Source: Caballeronia sp. NK8
Lineage (GTDB): Bacteria > Pseudomonadota > Gammaproteobacteria > Burkholderiales > Burkholderiaceae
Assembly: GCF_018408855.1 (NCBI RefSeq)
Contig: NZ_AP024323.1
Location: 1,240,001-1,304,000 of the forward strand
Direction of reading: 5' to 3'
DNA length: 64,000 nucleotides
Notes under the pieces: model-generated
Seen by the model: only the letters and a program-made list of their open reading frames with translations
The model's database searches: none
Told to the model about the DNA's origin: nothing
Translations under genes and position numbers: made by a program
Part shown: positions 17,280 through 25,905 of the stretch, one piece after another
Position numbering within the stretch: position 1 is the stretch's first letter
Layout: each line of letters starts with the position of its first letter

Positions 17280-18158
17280 TTATTGCTGCACGCCCCAGCG
17301 CCGCACCGTCACGCGCTCGACGGTATCGAACACGAGATGCTCCACCGCGAGTCCGATCACGATGACCGCGGCCAGTCCCGCGAACACGCGATCCGTATAA
17401 AGCTCGTTGCGGTTCTGGAAGATGTACCAGCCGAGACCGCCCTTGCCCGAACTCGCACCGAACACGAGTTCCGCCGCGATCAGCGTGCGCCACGCGAACG
17501 CCCAGCCCACTCGCAGCCCCGCGAGGATCGACGGCAATGCGGCGGGCACGAGAATCAGCATCACGTGCCGCATGCCGTTGAGGCCGTAGTTGCGGCCCGT
17601 CATGCGCAGCGTCGAGGGCACCGCCTGAAAACCGGCATACGTATTGAGCGCGAGCGGCCACAACACCGAATGCACGAGCACGAACAGCAGGCTTCCCGTG
17701 CCGAGGCCGAACCACAGCAGCGCGAGCGGCAGCAGCGCGATGGACGGCAGCGGATTGAACATCGCGGTGAGCATCGAAAGAATGTCGCGTCCGATGCGCG
17801 TCGATACCGCAAGCGATGTCAGCAGGAACGCGAGCACCGCGCCGAGCGCATAGCCGCGCAACAGCACCGACATCGAAATGCCGATTTTCTCGATGAGCTC
17901 GCCCGACGCGATGCCCTGCACGAACGCGACGAACGTCGCGCTGAAAGTCGGCAGCAGCAGATCGTTGTCGACGGCGCGCGCGGCGATCTCCCACAGCGCG
18001 ATCAGCACGATCGCGATGATGGACTTGCGCAGCCACGTGCGGTCCGCGAGACGCTTCGCAAGCGGCAGCGGCGCATGAGGTTCGACATCGAACGACGCGG
18101 AAGGTGTGACTTCGTATTCGGGCCGCACGGGCGGCACGGTCAGATGCGGCGTGCTCAT
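17280..18158 (-). CDS. ABC transporter permease, sulfonate/taurine type (SsuC/TauC-like)
   Basis: 292 residues with about six membrane helices and the EAA loop in the second half (ILVPAALPSILAGLRVGWAF), which contacts the ATPase. An N-terminal 40-residue cytosolic extension precedes the first helix. Family: binding-protein-dependent permeases for nitrate, sulfonate and taurine. ATG 18158 overlaps the ATPase stop by ATGA, which fixes the start and shows translational coupling. It is the last gene of the operon with the ATPase, binding protein and dioxygenase. Confidence 0.9.
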   Translation of the reverse strand: MSTPHLTVPPVRPEYEVTPSASFDVEPHAPLPLAKRLADRTWLRKSIIAIVLIALWEIAARAVDNDLLLPTFSATFVAFVQGIASGELIEKIGISMSVLLRGYALGAVLAFLLTSLAVSTRIGRDILSMLTAMFNPLPSIALLPLALLWFGLGTGSLLFVLVHSVLWPLALNTYAGFQAVPSTLRMTGRNYGLNGMRHVMLILVPAALPSILAGLRVGWAFAWRTLIAAELVFGASSGKGGLGWYIFQNRNELYTDRVFAGLAAVIVIGLAVEHLVFDTVERVTVRRWGVQQ

Positions 18159-18976
18159 TGCGCATCCTCTTCGAACAGCAGACGATGAATGCGCGCGACG
18201 CTCTGCTGAAACTCGCCGCGACCCATGCTCTCCTGCGTGTATTGATGACTGTTCAGTTCGGCGCGCACGCGTCCCGGATGCGGCGTCAGCAGCAGAATGC
18301 GATTGCCGACGATCAGCGCCTCCTCGATCGAATGCGTGACGAACAACAAGGTGAAGCGCTCGTCGCTCCACAGGCGCAGCAGCTCTTCCTGCATGCGGCG
18401 GCGCGTGAGCGCATCGAGTGCGGCGAACGGCTCGTCCATCAGCAGCACGCGCGGCTGCATCGCGAGCGCGCGCGCGATGGCGACGCGCTGCTTCATGCCG
18501 CCCGATAAGGTATGCGGATAGGCATCGGCGAATTTCGCGAGGCCAACCTTGTCGAGATAATGCAGCGCGCGCTCGCGTGCTTCGGCGCGGCCGAGCTTGC
18601 GCGCGACGCGCAGCGGAAAGGCCACGTTCTGCACGACGGTCTTCCACGGCGGCAGTTGATCGAACTCCTGGAACACGACGATGCGATCCGCTCCCGGACC
18701 CCGCACGCGCTCGCCGCCGATTTCGATGCTGCCCGCCACGGGCTCGATGAAACCGGCGACAGCCTTGAGCAAGGTCGACTTGCCGCAGCCCGATGGCCCG
18801 AGCAGCACGAAGCGGTCGGCGCCGTACACGTCGAAGCTCACATCGTGCGTCGCGCGCACGAGACGTTCGGGCGTGCGGTATTCGAGCGTGACGTTCTTCG
18901 CGCTGAGAAGCTTGTTGCTCGTCGCGACGTCGAGATCGGCGTCGCGCGAATAGAGCGCTTGGGGATTGGCGGCCAT
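18155..18976 (-). CDS. ABC transporter ATPase, sulfonate/taurine type (SsuB/TauB-like)
   Basis: 273 residues. Walker A LLGPSGCGKSTLL, Q-loop region VVFQEFDQLPPW, signature LSGGMKQR, Walker B VLLMDEPFAALD and switch His in VTHS are all present, so it should be active. ATG 18976 is used (MAANPQ); upstream frame codons look like leader sequence. It energises import through the downstream permease. The order dioxygenase, binding protein, ATPase, permease matches sulfonate scavenging operons. Confidence 0.92.
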   Translation of the reverse strand: MAANPQALYSRDADLDVATSNKLLSAKNVTLEYRTPERLVRATHDVSFDVYGADRFVLLGPSGCGKSTLLKAVAGFIEPVAGSIEIGGERVRGPGADRIVVFQEFDQLPPWKTVVQNVAFPLRVARKLGRAEARERALHYLDKVGLAKFADAYPHTLSGGMKQRVAIARALAMQPRVLLMDEPFAALDALTRRRMQEELLRLWSDERFTLLFVTHSIEEALIVGNRILLLTPHPGRVRAELNSHQYTQESMGRGEFQQSVARIHRLLFEEDAQ

Positions 18977-19082
18977 GTTCAATGTGCTCGAATGCAAATG
19001 AACACGATACCGGCGCGCAGCGCCCGTGATAACCAATCAATGCGCATATCTAATTCGCGCTCGCCGATAAGCGCGCGTTCGT

Positions 19083-20105
19083 TCAGCTTCCGTCCTTCGT
19101 CGCCGGATCGCTGAAGAAGTAGTCCTGCCACGACTTCGGCTCGTTTCTGATCGCGCCGACGCGATGCATGAATTTCGCGAGCGCCAGCGTGTTCTGCGGC
19201 GCGACCGTGAATTTCACCGACGGGTCCTTGATCACCTTGATGAGCAGATCGCGGTCGAGCTTCGCGTTGTTTACGCGCAGATAGATATCGGCGGCCTGCT
19301 CGGGATGCTGCGTAATGTATTGCGCGGCATCGGCGAGACCGGCGACGAACGCGCGATACGTCTTCGGATTCTCGTTGCGGAATTTCTCGGTCGCGTAGAG
19401 CACGGTCGCCGAACTGGGGCCGCCGAGCACGTCGTATGAATTGAGCACGATATGCGCCTTCGGATTGCCCGCGAGTTCCTGTTGCTGGAACGGCGGATTG
19501 CCGAAGTGCGCGTTGATCTCCGTGCCGCCCGCGATGAGCGCCGCCGTCGCATCGGGATGCGGCACCGCTTGCGTGAGCTTGTCGAGGCGGTCGAATTGCT
19601 TGTCGCCCCATTGCTTGGCCGCCGCGTATTGCAGGATGCGCGACTGCACCGACACGCCGACCGCCGGCACCGCGATGCGGTCCTTGTCGGTGAAATCGGC
19701 GATGGTCTTCACGCGCGGATCGTTCGATACGAGGTAATACGGAAAATTGCCGAGCGACGCGACGCCCTTCACGTTCTGCCGTCCGTGCGTGCGGTCCCAG
19801 ATCGTCAGCAAGGGGCCGACGCCCGCCGCCGCGATATCGACCGAGCCGGACAGGAGCGCATCGTTGACGCTCGAACCGCCCGACAGTTTGGCCCAGTCGA
19901 CCTTGATATCGAGCCCTTCCTTCCTGCCTTCCTGCTCGATGAACTTCTGATCGCGCGCGACATTGAGCAACAGATACACGACGCCGAATTGCTCGGCGAT
20001 GCGCAAGGTGCCTTCCGCATGCGCACTCGCCGATGTAATGCCGAGCGATACCGCGAGCGCGGCCACGAGCGCGCGTGCGGCGCCCTTGCCTGATCGAGAA
20101 TGCAT
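19083..20105 (-). CDS. ABC transporter substrate-binding protein, sulfonate/taurine type
   Basis: 340 residues. A Sec signal peptide is evident (MHSRSGKGAAR, hydrophobic ALVAALAVSLGITSASA, cleavage near AHA-EG). The mature protein has the SsuA/TauA/NMT1 fold (LRIAEQFGVVYLLLNVA; SGSVDIAAAGVGPLL). It would capture an aliphatic sulfonate or related anion in the periplasm. The start ATG 20105 is preferred to a TTG one codon earlier. A 106-base gap separates it from the ATPase gene, the largest inside the operon. Confidence 0.9.
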   Translation of the reverse strand: MHSRSGKGAARALVAALAVSLGITSASAHAEGTLRIAEQFGVVYLLLNVARDQKFIEQEGRKEGLDIKVDWAKLSGGSSVNDALLSGSVDIAAAGVGPLLTIWDRTHGRQNVKGVASLGNFPYYLVSNDPRVKTIADFTDKDRIAVPAVGVSVQSRILQYAAAKQWGDKQFDRLDKLTQAVPHPDATAALIAGGTEINAHFGNPPFQQQELAGNPKAHIVLNSYDVLGGPSSATVLYATEKFRNENPKTYRAFVAGLADAAQYITQHPEQAADIYLRVNNAKLDRDLLIKVIKDPSVKFTVAPQNTLALAKFMHRVGAIRNEPKSWQDYFFSDPATKDGS

Positions 20106-20138
20106 CAAAAACCCCGTGAATTAAGCGATATTATGTGT

Positions 20139-21056
20139 TCAGAAAGGCGCGTCGCCTTCGATGGTCGTGCGAAACAGCTTGCGCCTTTGATCGTCCGGCG
20201 TGCCCGCCGCGAGATGCATGACCGAGCGGTTGTCCCAGAACACCATGTCGCGCTCGCGCCATTGATGCCGGTAAATGAACTCGGGCCGCGTGCTGTACGC
20301 GAACAGTTCGGCGAGCAAAGCACGGCTTTCGTCTTCGGGCAGACCGATCACGCGCGTGGTGAAATGCTCGCTGACGAAGAGCGCGCGGCGCTTCGTTTCC
20401 GGATGCGTGCGCACGATCGGATGCGTCACCGGCTTGACCTGCGCGACCTGCTCTGCCGACAGATTGGGACGCCACGGACTGCGCTTCTGCAACTCGCCAT
20501 ACTTGGCGAGATAGGTATGCTCGGCAACGCGGCCTTCGACGGCCTGCTTCAGATGCGCGGGCAGCGTGTCCCATGCGAGATGCTGATTCGCGAACAGCGT
20601 GTCGCCGCCGACCGCTGGCAGCTCTTGCGCATGCAGCAGCGAACCGAGGCTCGGCTTCTCCTTGTACGAAAGGTCCGAGTGCCAGAAGTGACCCGCGTCG
20701 CCGAGCCCGATCGGCTTGCCGTTCTCGACGATGTTCGACACGATCAGCACTTCCGGATGCCCCGCCAGCCCGAACTGATGCAGGACGTGAATCTGCAGCG
20801 GGCCGAAGCGCTTGCTGAACGCGACCTGCTCGTCCGGCGTGATGCGCTGATCGCGAAACACGAGGACGTGATGATCCAGATGCGCGCGATGAATGCGCGC
20901 GAAGTCCGCGTGCGACAGCGGCTTCGACAGATCGAGCCCGATCACTTCGGCGCCGAGCGGCGCGTCGAACTTGCGAATCTCGATGGGTTGATCGGCGGCT
21001 TCCGCCGATGTCGCGAGTGAAGCGAGGGCGGGATTGGGGGCGGTCTGAATCGTCAC
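20139..21056 (-). CDS. TauD/TfdA family 2-oxoglutarate-dependent dioxygenase
   Basis: 305 residues. The iron-binding facial triad is visible as H126 and D128 (HFWHSDLSY) and H281 (SVMHLAAG), with the 2-oxoglutarate-binding arginine at R291/R292. TauD converts taurine to sulfite and aminoacetaldehyde; TfdA cleaves aryl ethers. Placement upstream of a sulfonate-type importer supports a desulfonating role. It starts with GTG at 21056 and is the first gene of its operon. No Cbl/CysB gene is near. Substrate could also be an alkyl sulfate. Confidence 0.88.
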   Translation of the reverse strand: MTIQTAPNPALASLATSAEAADQPIEIRKFDAPLGAEVIGLDLSKPLSHADFARIHRAHLDHHVLVFRDQRITPDEQVAFSKRFGPLQIHVLHQFGLAGHPEVLIVSNIVENGKPIGLGDAGHFWHSDLSYKEKPSLGSLLHAQELPAVGGDTLFANQHLAWDTLPAHLKQAVEGRVAEHTYLAKYGELQKRSPWRPNLSAEQVAQVKPVTHPIVRTHPETKRRALFVSEHFTTRVIGLPEDESRALLAELFAYSTRPEFIYRHQWRERDMVFWDNRSVMHLAAGTPDDQRRKLFRTTIEGDAPF

Positions 21057-21214
21057 GGTCGAGCGGATACCAGTCTATGACTTCGGGGAAGCGAAGAATC
21101 TAACGCGCGACGATCCGGGCGGCAACGAACGATGCGAGCTTTGGTTATGCGTCGACGTGATAAAGCGGAGAGCCGGGCGGATTGATCGGATCATTGATGC
21201 CTGAGCAAGCGCGA

Positions 21215-22390
21215 CTAATCGGCGATATCGAACGGCAATTCGACCTGCACCGGCTCGATGAAGCCGCTCTCGTCGCGCCCGGCGAGCGCGCTGACTCTGA
21301 CGCCCAGAAGCCGGATACGCCGGTCGAGCACGATGCGCTTCAGGCACTCGGTCGCGGCGCGGCGGATCTCGACGGGATCGGCCGTCGCCACGGGAATGGT
21401 CAGATCGCGCGTCACGGTGCGGAAGTCGTCGAAGCGCAGCTTGATGCCCACCGTGCGCCCGACATAGCCCTTGCGCTGCAAGTCGTCGGCGACGCGCGTG
21501 CACAGGCCGGTGAACTCCGCAGAGAGCGTCGCGCGATCCTGCTTCGGATGAAAGTCGCGCTCGAAAGTGGTTTCGCGGCTCATCGACTTGGGCGTCGAAC
21601 TCACCACGACGGGCCGCTCGTCCTGTCCCTGCGCGATGCGCGCGAGCCACGCGGCATACGTGTGACCGAAGTGCGTCTGCAGCAAGCCGGGATCGGCGGC
21701 GGCGATGTCGCCAACGGTGACGATGCCGAGCGCCGCGAGCTTCTCGCTCGCCTTCGGACCGATGCCGTTCACCTTGCGCGCGGCGAGCGGCCAGATGCGC
21801 GTGGGCAGATCGTCCATCGTGAGGAGCGTGAGGCCGTCCGGCTTGTCCAGCTCGGAGCCGATCTTCGCGAGCAGCTTGTTCGGCGCGATGCAGATGGAGC
21901 ACGTCAGCCCGGTCGCGTCGTGCACGGCGTCCTTCATGCGTCTGCCGATCTCAGCCGGCTCGCCAGGCAGCTCGCTCACATCGATATAGATCTCGTCGAT
22001 GCCGCGGTTCTCGATCTGCGCCGTGAAGGTCGCGATGGCCGCCTTGAAGAGGCGCGAATAATGGCGGTACGACTCGAAATCGGTCGGCAGGAGAATGGCG
22101 TCGGGCGCGAGTTGCGCGGCCTTCATCATGCCCATCGCGGAGAAGACGCCGAACTTGCGCGCTTCGTACGTGGAGGTGGTGACGACGCCGCGGCCCGCGT
22201 AGTCGCGCAGACGCCGGAAGCGGCGCGTGCCGTCGGGAAGCGTTTCGGGCGTGGCGCTGCGGCCGCCGCCCACCACGACCGGCATGCCGCGCAACTCGGG
22301 ATAGCGCAGCAGTTCGACGGACGCGAAGAACGCGTCCATGTCGAGATGCGCGATGCGGCGCGGTGCGGGGGTCAAGGACGGCGCGTCCAT
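21215..22390 (-). CDS. dinB: DNA polymerase IV (Y family)
   Basis: 391 residues. Catalytic carboxylates appear in LDMDAFFASVE (near residue 16) and RGIDEIYIDVSEL (near 128), followed by the helix-hairpin-helix thumb (VNGIGPKASEKLAALGI) and a little-finger domain. The C-terminus QVELPFDIAD is close to the beta-clamp-binding motif QLxLF but degenerate. It performs error-prone translesion synthesis. A perfect CTGT-N8-ACAG LexA box lies 28 bases upstream of the ATG, so SOS induction is likely. Confidence 0.94.
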   Translation of the reverse strand: MDAPSLTPAPRRIAHLDMDAFFASVELLRYPELRGMPVVVGGGRSATPETLPDGTRRFRRLRDYAGRGVVTTSTYEARKFGVFSAMGMMKAAQLAPDAILLPTDFESYRHYSRLFKAAIATFTAQIENRGIDEIYIDVSELPGEPAEIGRRMKDAVHDATGLTCSICIAPNKLLAKIGSELDKPDGLTLLTMDDLPTRIWPLAARKVNGIGPKASEKLAALGIVTVGDIAAADPGLLQTHFGHTYAAWLARIAQGQDERPVVVSSTPKSMSRETTFERDFHPKQDRATLSAEFTGLCTRVADDLQRKGYVGRTVGIKLRFDDFRTVTRDLTIPVATADPVEIRRAATECLKRIVLDRRIRLLGVRVSALAGRDESGFIEPVQVELPFDIAD

Positions 22391-22417
22391 TGGGGCGCTC
22401 AGAACAAAATGGCCCTA

Positions 22418-22433
22418 CTGTACATCCATACAG
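22418..22433. promoter_or_regulatory. LexA (SOS) box upstream of dinB
   Basis: CTGTACATCCATACAG is an exact CTGT-N8-ACAG match, the Gram-negative LexA consensus. It is centred about 35 bases upstream of the dinB ATG, where it would overlap the promoter. Confidence 0.8.
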
Positions 22434-22472
22434 TGAATCGCGCCAGACCTCACCGTGTGCGCGAGCGCTGCT

Positions 22473-22838
22473 TCACTCCGGAGTGCGCTTTTCGGCGAGC
22501 GCGCGGCGGCAATCGTCGAACACCTGACGCACGACATCCGATTGATAGTTGAGATCTTCGCTGTCGAGGATTTCCTCGACGGCATCGCGCGCCCAGTCGG
22601 CCTCGAGCATCGCGCAATGCTGGGTGGCGATTTCGCGGGCGATGGCCGCGAGCTTGGCGACCGTGAGCCAGTCCGCGAGCCGTTGATGCCGGTCGAGCCA
22701 CTTGTGCGCGGCCTGCACGTGAAACGAGGCCGCCGGCCAGTCGCCATTCAGGTAGTACGCGCCGAGACTGCCGCACGTGAGCCAGCAGAGCAGTTCGGCG
22801 CGGTCGCGGGCACTGAGGATACGAGACACATCGTTCAT
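22473..22838 (-). CDS. Conserved hypothetical protein, 121 residues
   Basis: The function is not recognised. The protein looks soluble and mostly helical (DRAELLCWLTCG, HVQAAHKWLDRHQRL, DVVRQVFDDCRRAL), with four cysteines and no signal peptide or membrane helix. Codon use matches its neighbours and the frame is clean, which supports a real gene. It sits upstream of dinB on the same strand, 82 bases from the dinB start, but the LexA box lies between the two, so cotranscription is doubtful. The ATG at 22838 has a weak GGAACGG-type site before it. Confidence 0.65.
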   Translation of the reverse strand: MNDVSRILSARDRAELLCWLTCGSLGAYYLNGDWPAASFHVQAAHKWLDRHQRLADWLTVAKLAAIAREIATQHCAMLEADWARDAVEEILDSEDLNYQSDVVRQVFDDCRRALAEKRTPE

Positions 22839-23080
22839 GGCGGCCGTTCCGTATGAAACCCCTATGAAAACACGATAGCACGGGATGGTGCGGCGCGGCG
22901 GTGGCTGCCCGCAATGCGATCGGTTTCACGGTGCGCTGGCGAACGCTTCGTCATGCGAAGGGCGGCAATGCGCGTGACGCGGGGCCGTCATCGGGGCCTC
23001 TCATTTGTTTCTAATTCGCGCGGCATAACCTGATTTCCGTCGGCCCCACACAGGCCTTCTTTCAATGACGGGAGCACATC

Positions 23081-23266
23081 ATGTTTGAACGTTTTTCGAA
23101 ATCCCTCGGCAGCTTTTTCCTCGACCGCGACGCCAGCGACGAATACCTCGCGTCATCGAGCGATCTGGCCGATCTCGAACGCCGCATGCGTCAGGTAGAA
23201 ACGCAGGATCACGACTACAACGCGTACTTCTGCGGCGCACTCGGGCGGCATCACGATGCGCCGTGA
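23081..23266 (+). CDS. DUF3563-like small protein
   Basis: 61 residues: MFERFSKSLGSFFLDRD, then a segment ASSSDLADLERRMRQVE and a short His/Asp-rich tail. This matches my memory of the DUF3563 family, which is widespread in Burkholderiaceae and of unknown function. The GGGAG ribosome-binding site 8 bases before the ATG supports translation. It ends 6 bases before the convergent response-regulator stop. No signal peptide is present; the first helix is amphipathic. Confidence 0.75.
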   Translation: MFERFSKSLGSFFLDRDASDEYLASSSDLADLERRMRQVETQDHDYNAYFCGALGRHHDAP

Positions 23267-23272
23267 CGCGCG

Positions 23273-23956
23273 CTATTTCGGCTCCTCGCGCCCCGCCTGC
23301 CCGAGCATCACGGTCCAGCCGAGCCCGCGCACGTTGCGAATGACGCTCGCGCCGAATTTCTTGCGCACCGAATGGATCAGCACGTCGACCGCGTTGCTCT
23401 CCACTTCCTTGCCCCATCCATAGAGGCGATCTTCGAGCTGATCGCGCGAAAAGATGGTGCCGGGACGTTCGAGCAGCGCGTGCATCAGCGCGAACTCGCG
23501 CGCCGACAGCACGCCGGAATTCTCGCCGCACGTGAGCGTGCGCTGATCGAGATTGAGGCAGAGCGAATCGTCGCCGAGACGCGAGACCGCGTAGCCCGCC
23601 TTGCGGCGCAGCACCGCGCGGATGCGCGCGAGCAGTTCCGGCATGTCGAAGGGCTTGAGCAGATAGTCGTCGGCGCCGAGATCGAGGCCCTGCACGCGCG
23701 TGTCGAGATCGTCGCGCGCGGTGAGGATCAGCACGGGCGTTGCGTTGCCGGCGGTGCGCGCCTGACGCAGCAGTTCGATGCCGGTCATGCCCGGCAAGCC
23801 GAGATCGAGCAGCACCACCGTGTATTCGGCGGCGCCGATGGCCTCGCGGCCCGCGTTGCCGTCGCGCACCCAGTCCACGGCGTAATCGGCATCCTTGAGC
23901 GCACGCATGAGGCTCGTGCCGATCTGCACGTCGTCTTCGATCAGGAGAATTCGCAT
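23273..23956 (-). CDS. OmpR/PhoB family response regulator (QseB/TctD-like)
   Basis: 227 residues. An N-terminal receiver has the acidic pair E7/D8/D9, phospho-acceptor D51 (LLDLGLPGMTG), a Thr in LTARDD and Lys in YLLKPFDM. The C-terminal winged helix (about 130-220; LSAREFALMHALLERP, VDVLIHSVRKKFG, VRGLGW) binds DNA. It pairs with the sensor kinase encoded immediately upstream on the same strand. Between the two genes is a 153-base gap. The output regulon is not evident; one neighbour, the DHA2 exporter, is divergent to the kinase. Confidence 0.92.
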   Translation of the reverse strand: MRILLIEDDVQIGTSLMRALKDADYAVDWVRDGNAGREAIGAAEYTVVLLDLGLPGMTGIELLRQARTAGNATPVLILTARDDLDTRVQGLDLGADDYLLKPFDMPELLARIRAVLRRKAGYAVSRLGDDSLCLNLDQRTLTCGENSGVLSAREFALMHALLERPGTIFSRDQLEDRLYGWGKEVESNAVDVLIHSVRKKFGASVIRNVRGLGWTVMLGQAGREEPK

Positions 23957-24109
23957 GTTCCACCCCGCACCCGGCGAGAAGGGCGCGCCACGCGCCCGGG
24001 ATGCGGCACAAACGAATAAAACGCACGACCGGTCTTTTCGAATGCTTTTACTGACCGGCCATATTCGCCTTGCGCCACGCAGCGAATGCATTGTAATCGG
24101 CGCAAAACC

Positions 24110-25459
24110 TTATGTGTTCAATGCCGGCGCGGCCGCGTTCTCGCTGACCTCCTCCACTGGAAAACTGATCGATGCGACGATGCCCGAGCGAGCGTCGGTG
24201 CGATTTTTGAGCGTCACGTCGCCGCCATAACGCGCGGCGATCGCTTTCACGATGGAGAGGCCGAGCCCGCTGCCCTCCACGTCCGGGTTCGCGCGAAAGA
24301 AACGGTCGAATACGCGCGGCAGCAACTCCTCGGCGATGCCCGGCCCCGTATCGACGACATCGACCCACACCAGGTCGCCGTCGCGCCGCATGCGCAGATC
24401 GATGGTGCCGCCATCGGGCGTATAGCGCACCGCGTTCGACACGAGATTGCGCACCGCCATGCCGATGTCCGTCTCGACCGCGCGCACATGCACGTCGAGC
24501 ATTTCCTCCGCGCCGATGTCCATGCCGCGCGCAATCGCGATCGGCAGCACGTCGGCGACCGCGCCCGTCACCACTTCCGACAGATCCACGCGCACCAGCG
24601 GCGTGCCGCTCACCGGCGCATCGGCGCGCGCGAGCCGCAACAGCTGCGCGATGAGCTTGCCGCTGCGCGCAATGCCCTTGCGCAATTCCTGGAACCGCTC
24701 CTGATTGCCGGCGACGATATGCGGCGCGAGGTTATCCGCCTGAAGCTGAAGCGCGGTGAGCGGCGTGCGCAGTTCGTGCGCGGCATCGGCGATGAACTTG
24801 CGCTCCTTTTCGATCGAAGTCGCGAGGCGCTCGATCATCGTGTTGATCGAATGGATGAAGGGCGCGAGCTCGGTGGGCACGCCGACCGTCGGCAGCGGCT
24901 GCAGATGACCCATGTCGATGGCCCGCACCTCCGCGCCGAGTTCATTCAACTGCCGCAGCGAACGCCGCACGACGAGCGCGACGGCGATCCACACGAGCGG
25001 CAGCAGCACGGCGATCGGCCAGAGCGTTTGCGTCGCGGCTTCCTGCGCGATCTCGCGGCGCACCGACGAACGTTGCGCGACCTGAATCGTCATGGTCGGC
25101 TCCTGGCGCGTGAAGACGCGCCAGTGCTCGTCGTTGACTTCGGCGCCGGAGAAACCCGCGTGCGCGTCGCGCGGAAAATGCAGGGACGGGTCGGTGGTGC
25201 GGAACGGCAGATCGGCGTCGGCCTTCCACACGACGACCACGACATCGCGATCGTCCTGAGAGCCGCGCGCGGGATTTTCCGGAATGCCTTCGGCATAGCC
25301 GTCGCGCATGCGCGCCGCCACCTGTTCGAGCCGCAGGTCGAGCAGCGCGCTCATGCCGGTCTTGCTCAACTGATATGAACTCACGCCCTGCACGACGCCG
25401 ATCACCGTCACGAGCAGCCCAAGCGCGACGACGAGTTGATTTTTCAGTGATTTGATCAT
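24110..25459 (-). CDS. Sensor histidine kinase (QseC/TctE-like)
   Basis: 449 residues. One membrane helix near the N-terminus (QLVVALGLLVTVIGVVQGV), a periplasmic region of about 130 residues (residues 30-160), a second helix (LWPIAVLLPLVWIAVALVV), a HAMP-like linker, the H box DAAHELRTPLTAL (near 240) and a HATPase domain (NLVSNAVRYTPDG, DTGPGI, GSGLGLSIV). The fold and arrangement are those of QseC/TctE kinases paired with OmpR-type regulators. ATG 25459 (MIKSLKNQ) gives the usual short cytosolic lead. The signal is unknown. Confidence 0.92.
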   Translation of the reverse strand: MIKSLKNQLVVALGLLVTVIGVVQGVSSYQLSKTGMSALLDLRLEQVAARMRDGYAEGIPENPARGSQDDRDVVVVVWKADADLPFRTTDPSLHFPRDAHAGFSGAEVNDEHWRVFTRQEPTMTIQVAQRSSVRREIAQEAATQTLWPIAVLLPLVWIAVALVVRRSLRQLNELGAEVRAIDMGHLQPLPTVGVPTELAPFIHSINTMIERLATSIEKERKFIADAAHELRTPLTALQLQADNLAPHIVAGNQERFQELRKGIARSGKLIAQLLRLARADAPVSGTPLVRVDLSEVVTGAVADVLPIAIARGMDIGAEEMLDVHVRAVETDIGMAVRNLVSNAVRYTPDGGTIDLRMRRDGDLVWVDVVDTGPGIAEELLPRVFDRFFRANPDVEGSGLGLSIVKAIAARYGGDVTLKNRTDARSGIVASISFPVEEVSENAAAPALNT

Positions 25460-25905
25460 TCGAGATCGCCGCTTCGGAAGGGAACGGGGCGTTTCGCCAG
25501 CCCGTTCGATTTTAGGCGACATTCCCGGTGATTTCGGTCTGAAAGGGGACATGTGCTTGGCGCGCCGAAAAAAACGCCGGTCCGCACGCGGCCGGCGCCA
25601 AGGGCTGAGGAGATACGAGAACGTGAAACGGACCGTCGTCCGCCGGAGGAAGCGCGCTGTCCGTCCACGAAATCAAGCCTAGGCGCGAAGAATTAGCATT
25701 GAATGAGCGCGCGGGAAGCTTCGTCGAGCAGCGTTTCGCCGCGCGGGATAACATTGCATCCGGCGCATTTTCATCGGCGACATTGCTTTGGCTGCAAGGA
25801 ATTCGCAAGCCAGAGGCCGCCGCCGCATTCCATCCATCGTGCATGGCTTCGCTCGCGCGCATCGTCGTCGGTTGCGCGCCGTGGAAGGCATGTCATCCGA
25901 AACGC
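25460..25905. other. Divergent intergenic interval with imperfect GC-rich hairpin
   Basis: This 446-base gap lies between the kinase (minus) and the DHA2 exporter (plus). At 25557-25602 an outer stem CTTGGCGC/GCGCCAAG encloses a second imperfect stem CGCCGGTC/GGCCGGCG with an A-rich loop. No credible gene is seen. The remainder probably holds both promoters. Confidence 0.4.

Noticed and set aside
25557..25650. TPP-riboswitch-like look: GGGCTGAGGAGATAC followed by GAACGTGAAACGG
   Set aside because: The second conserved TPP helix (the GATCTGGATAATGCC-like part) is missing and the downstream gene is a drug exporter; chance similarity in a GC-rich leader.
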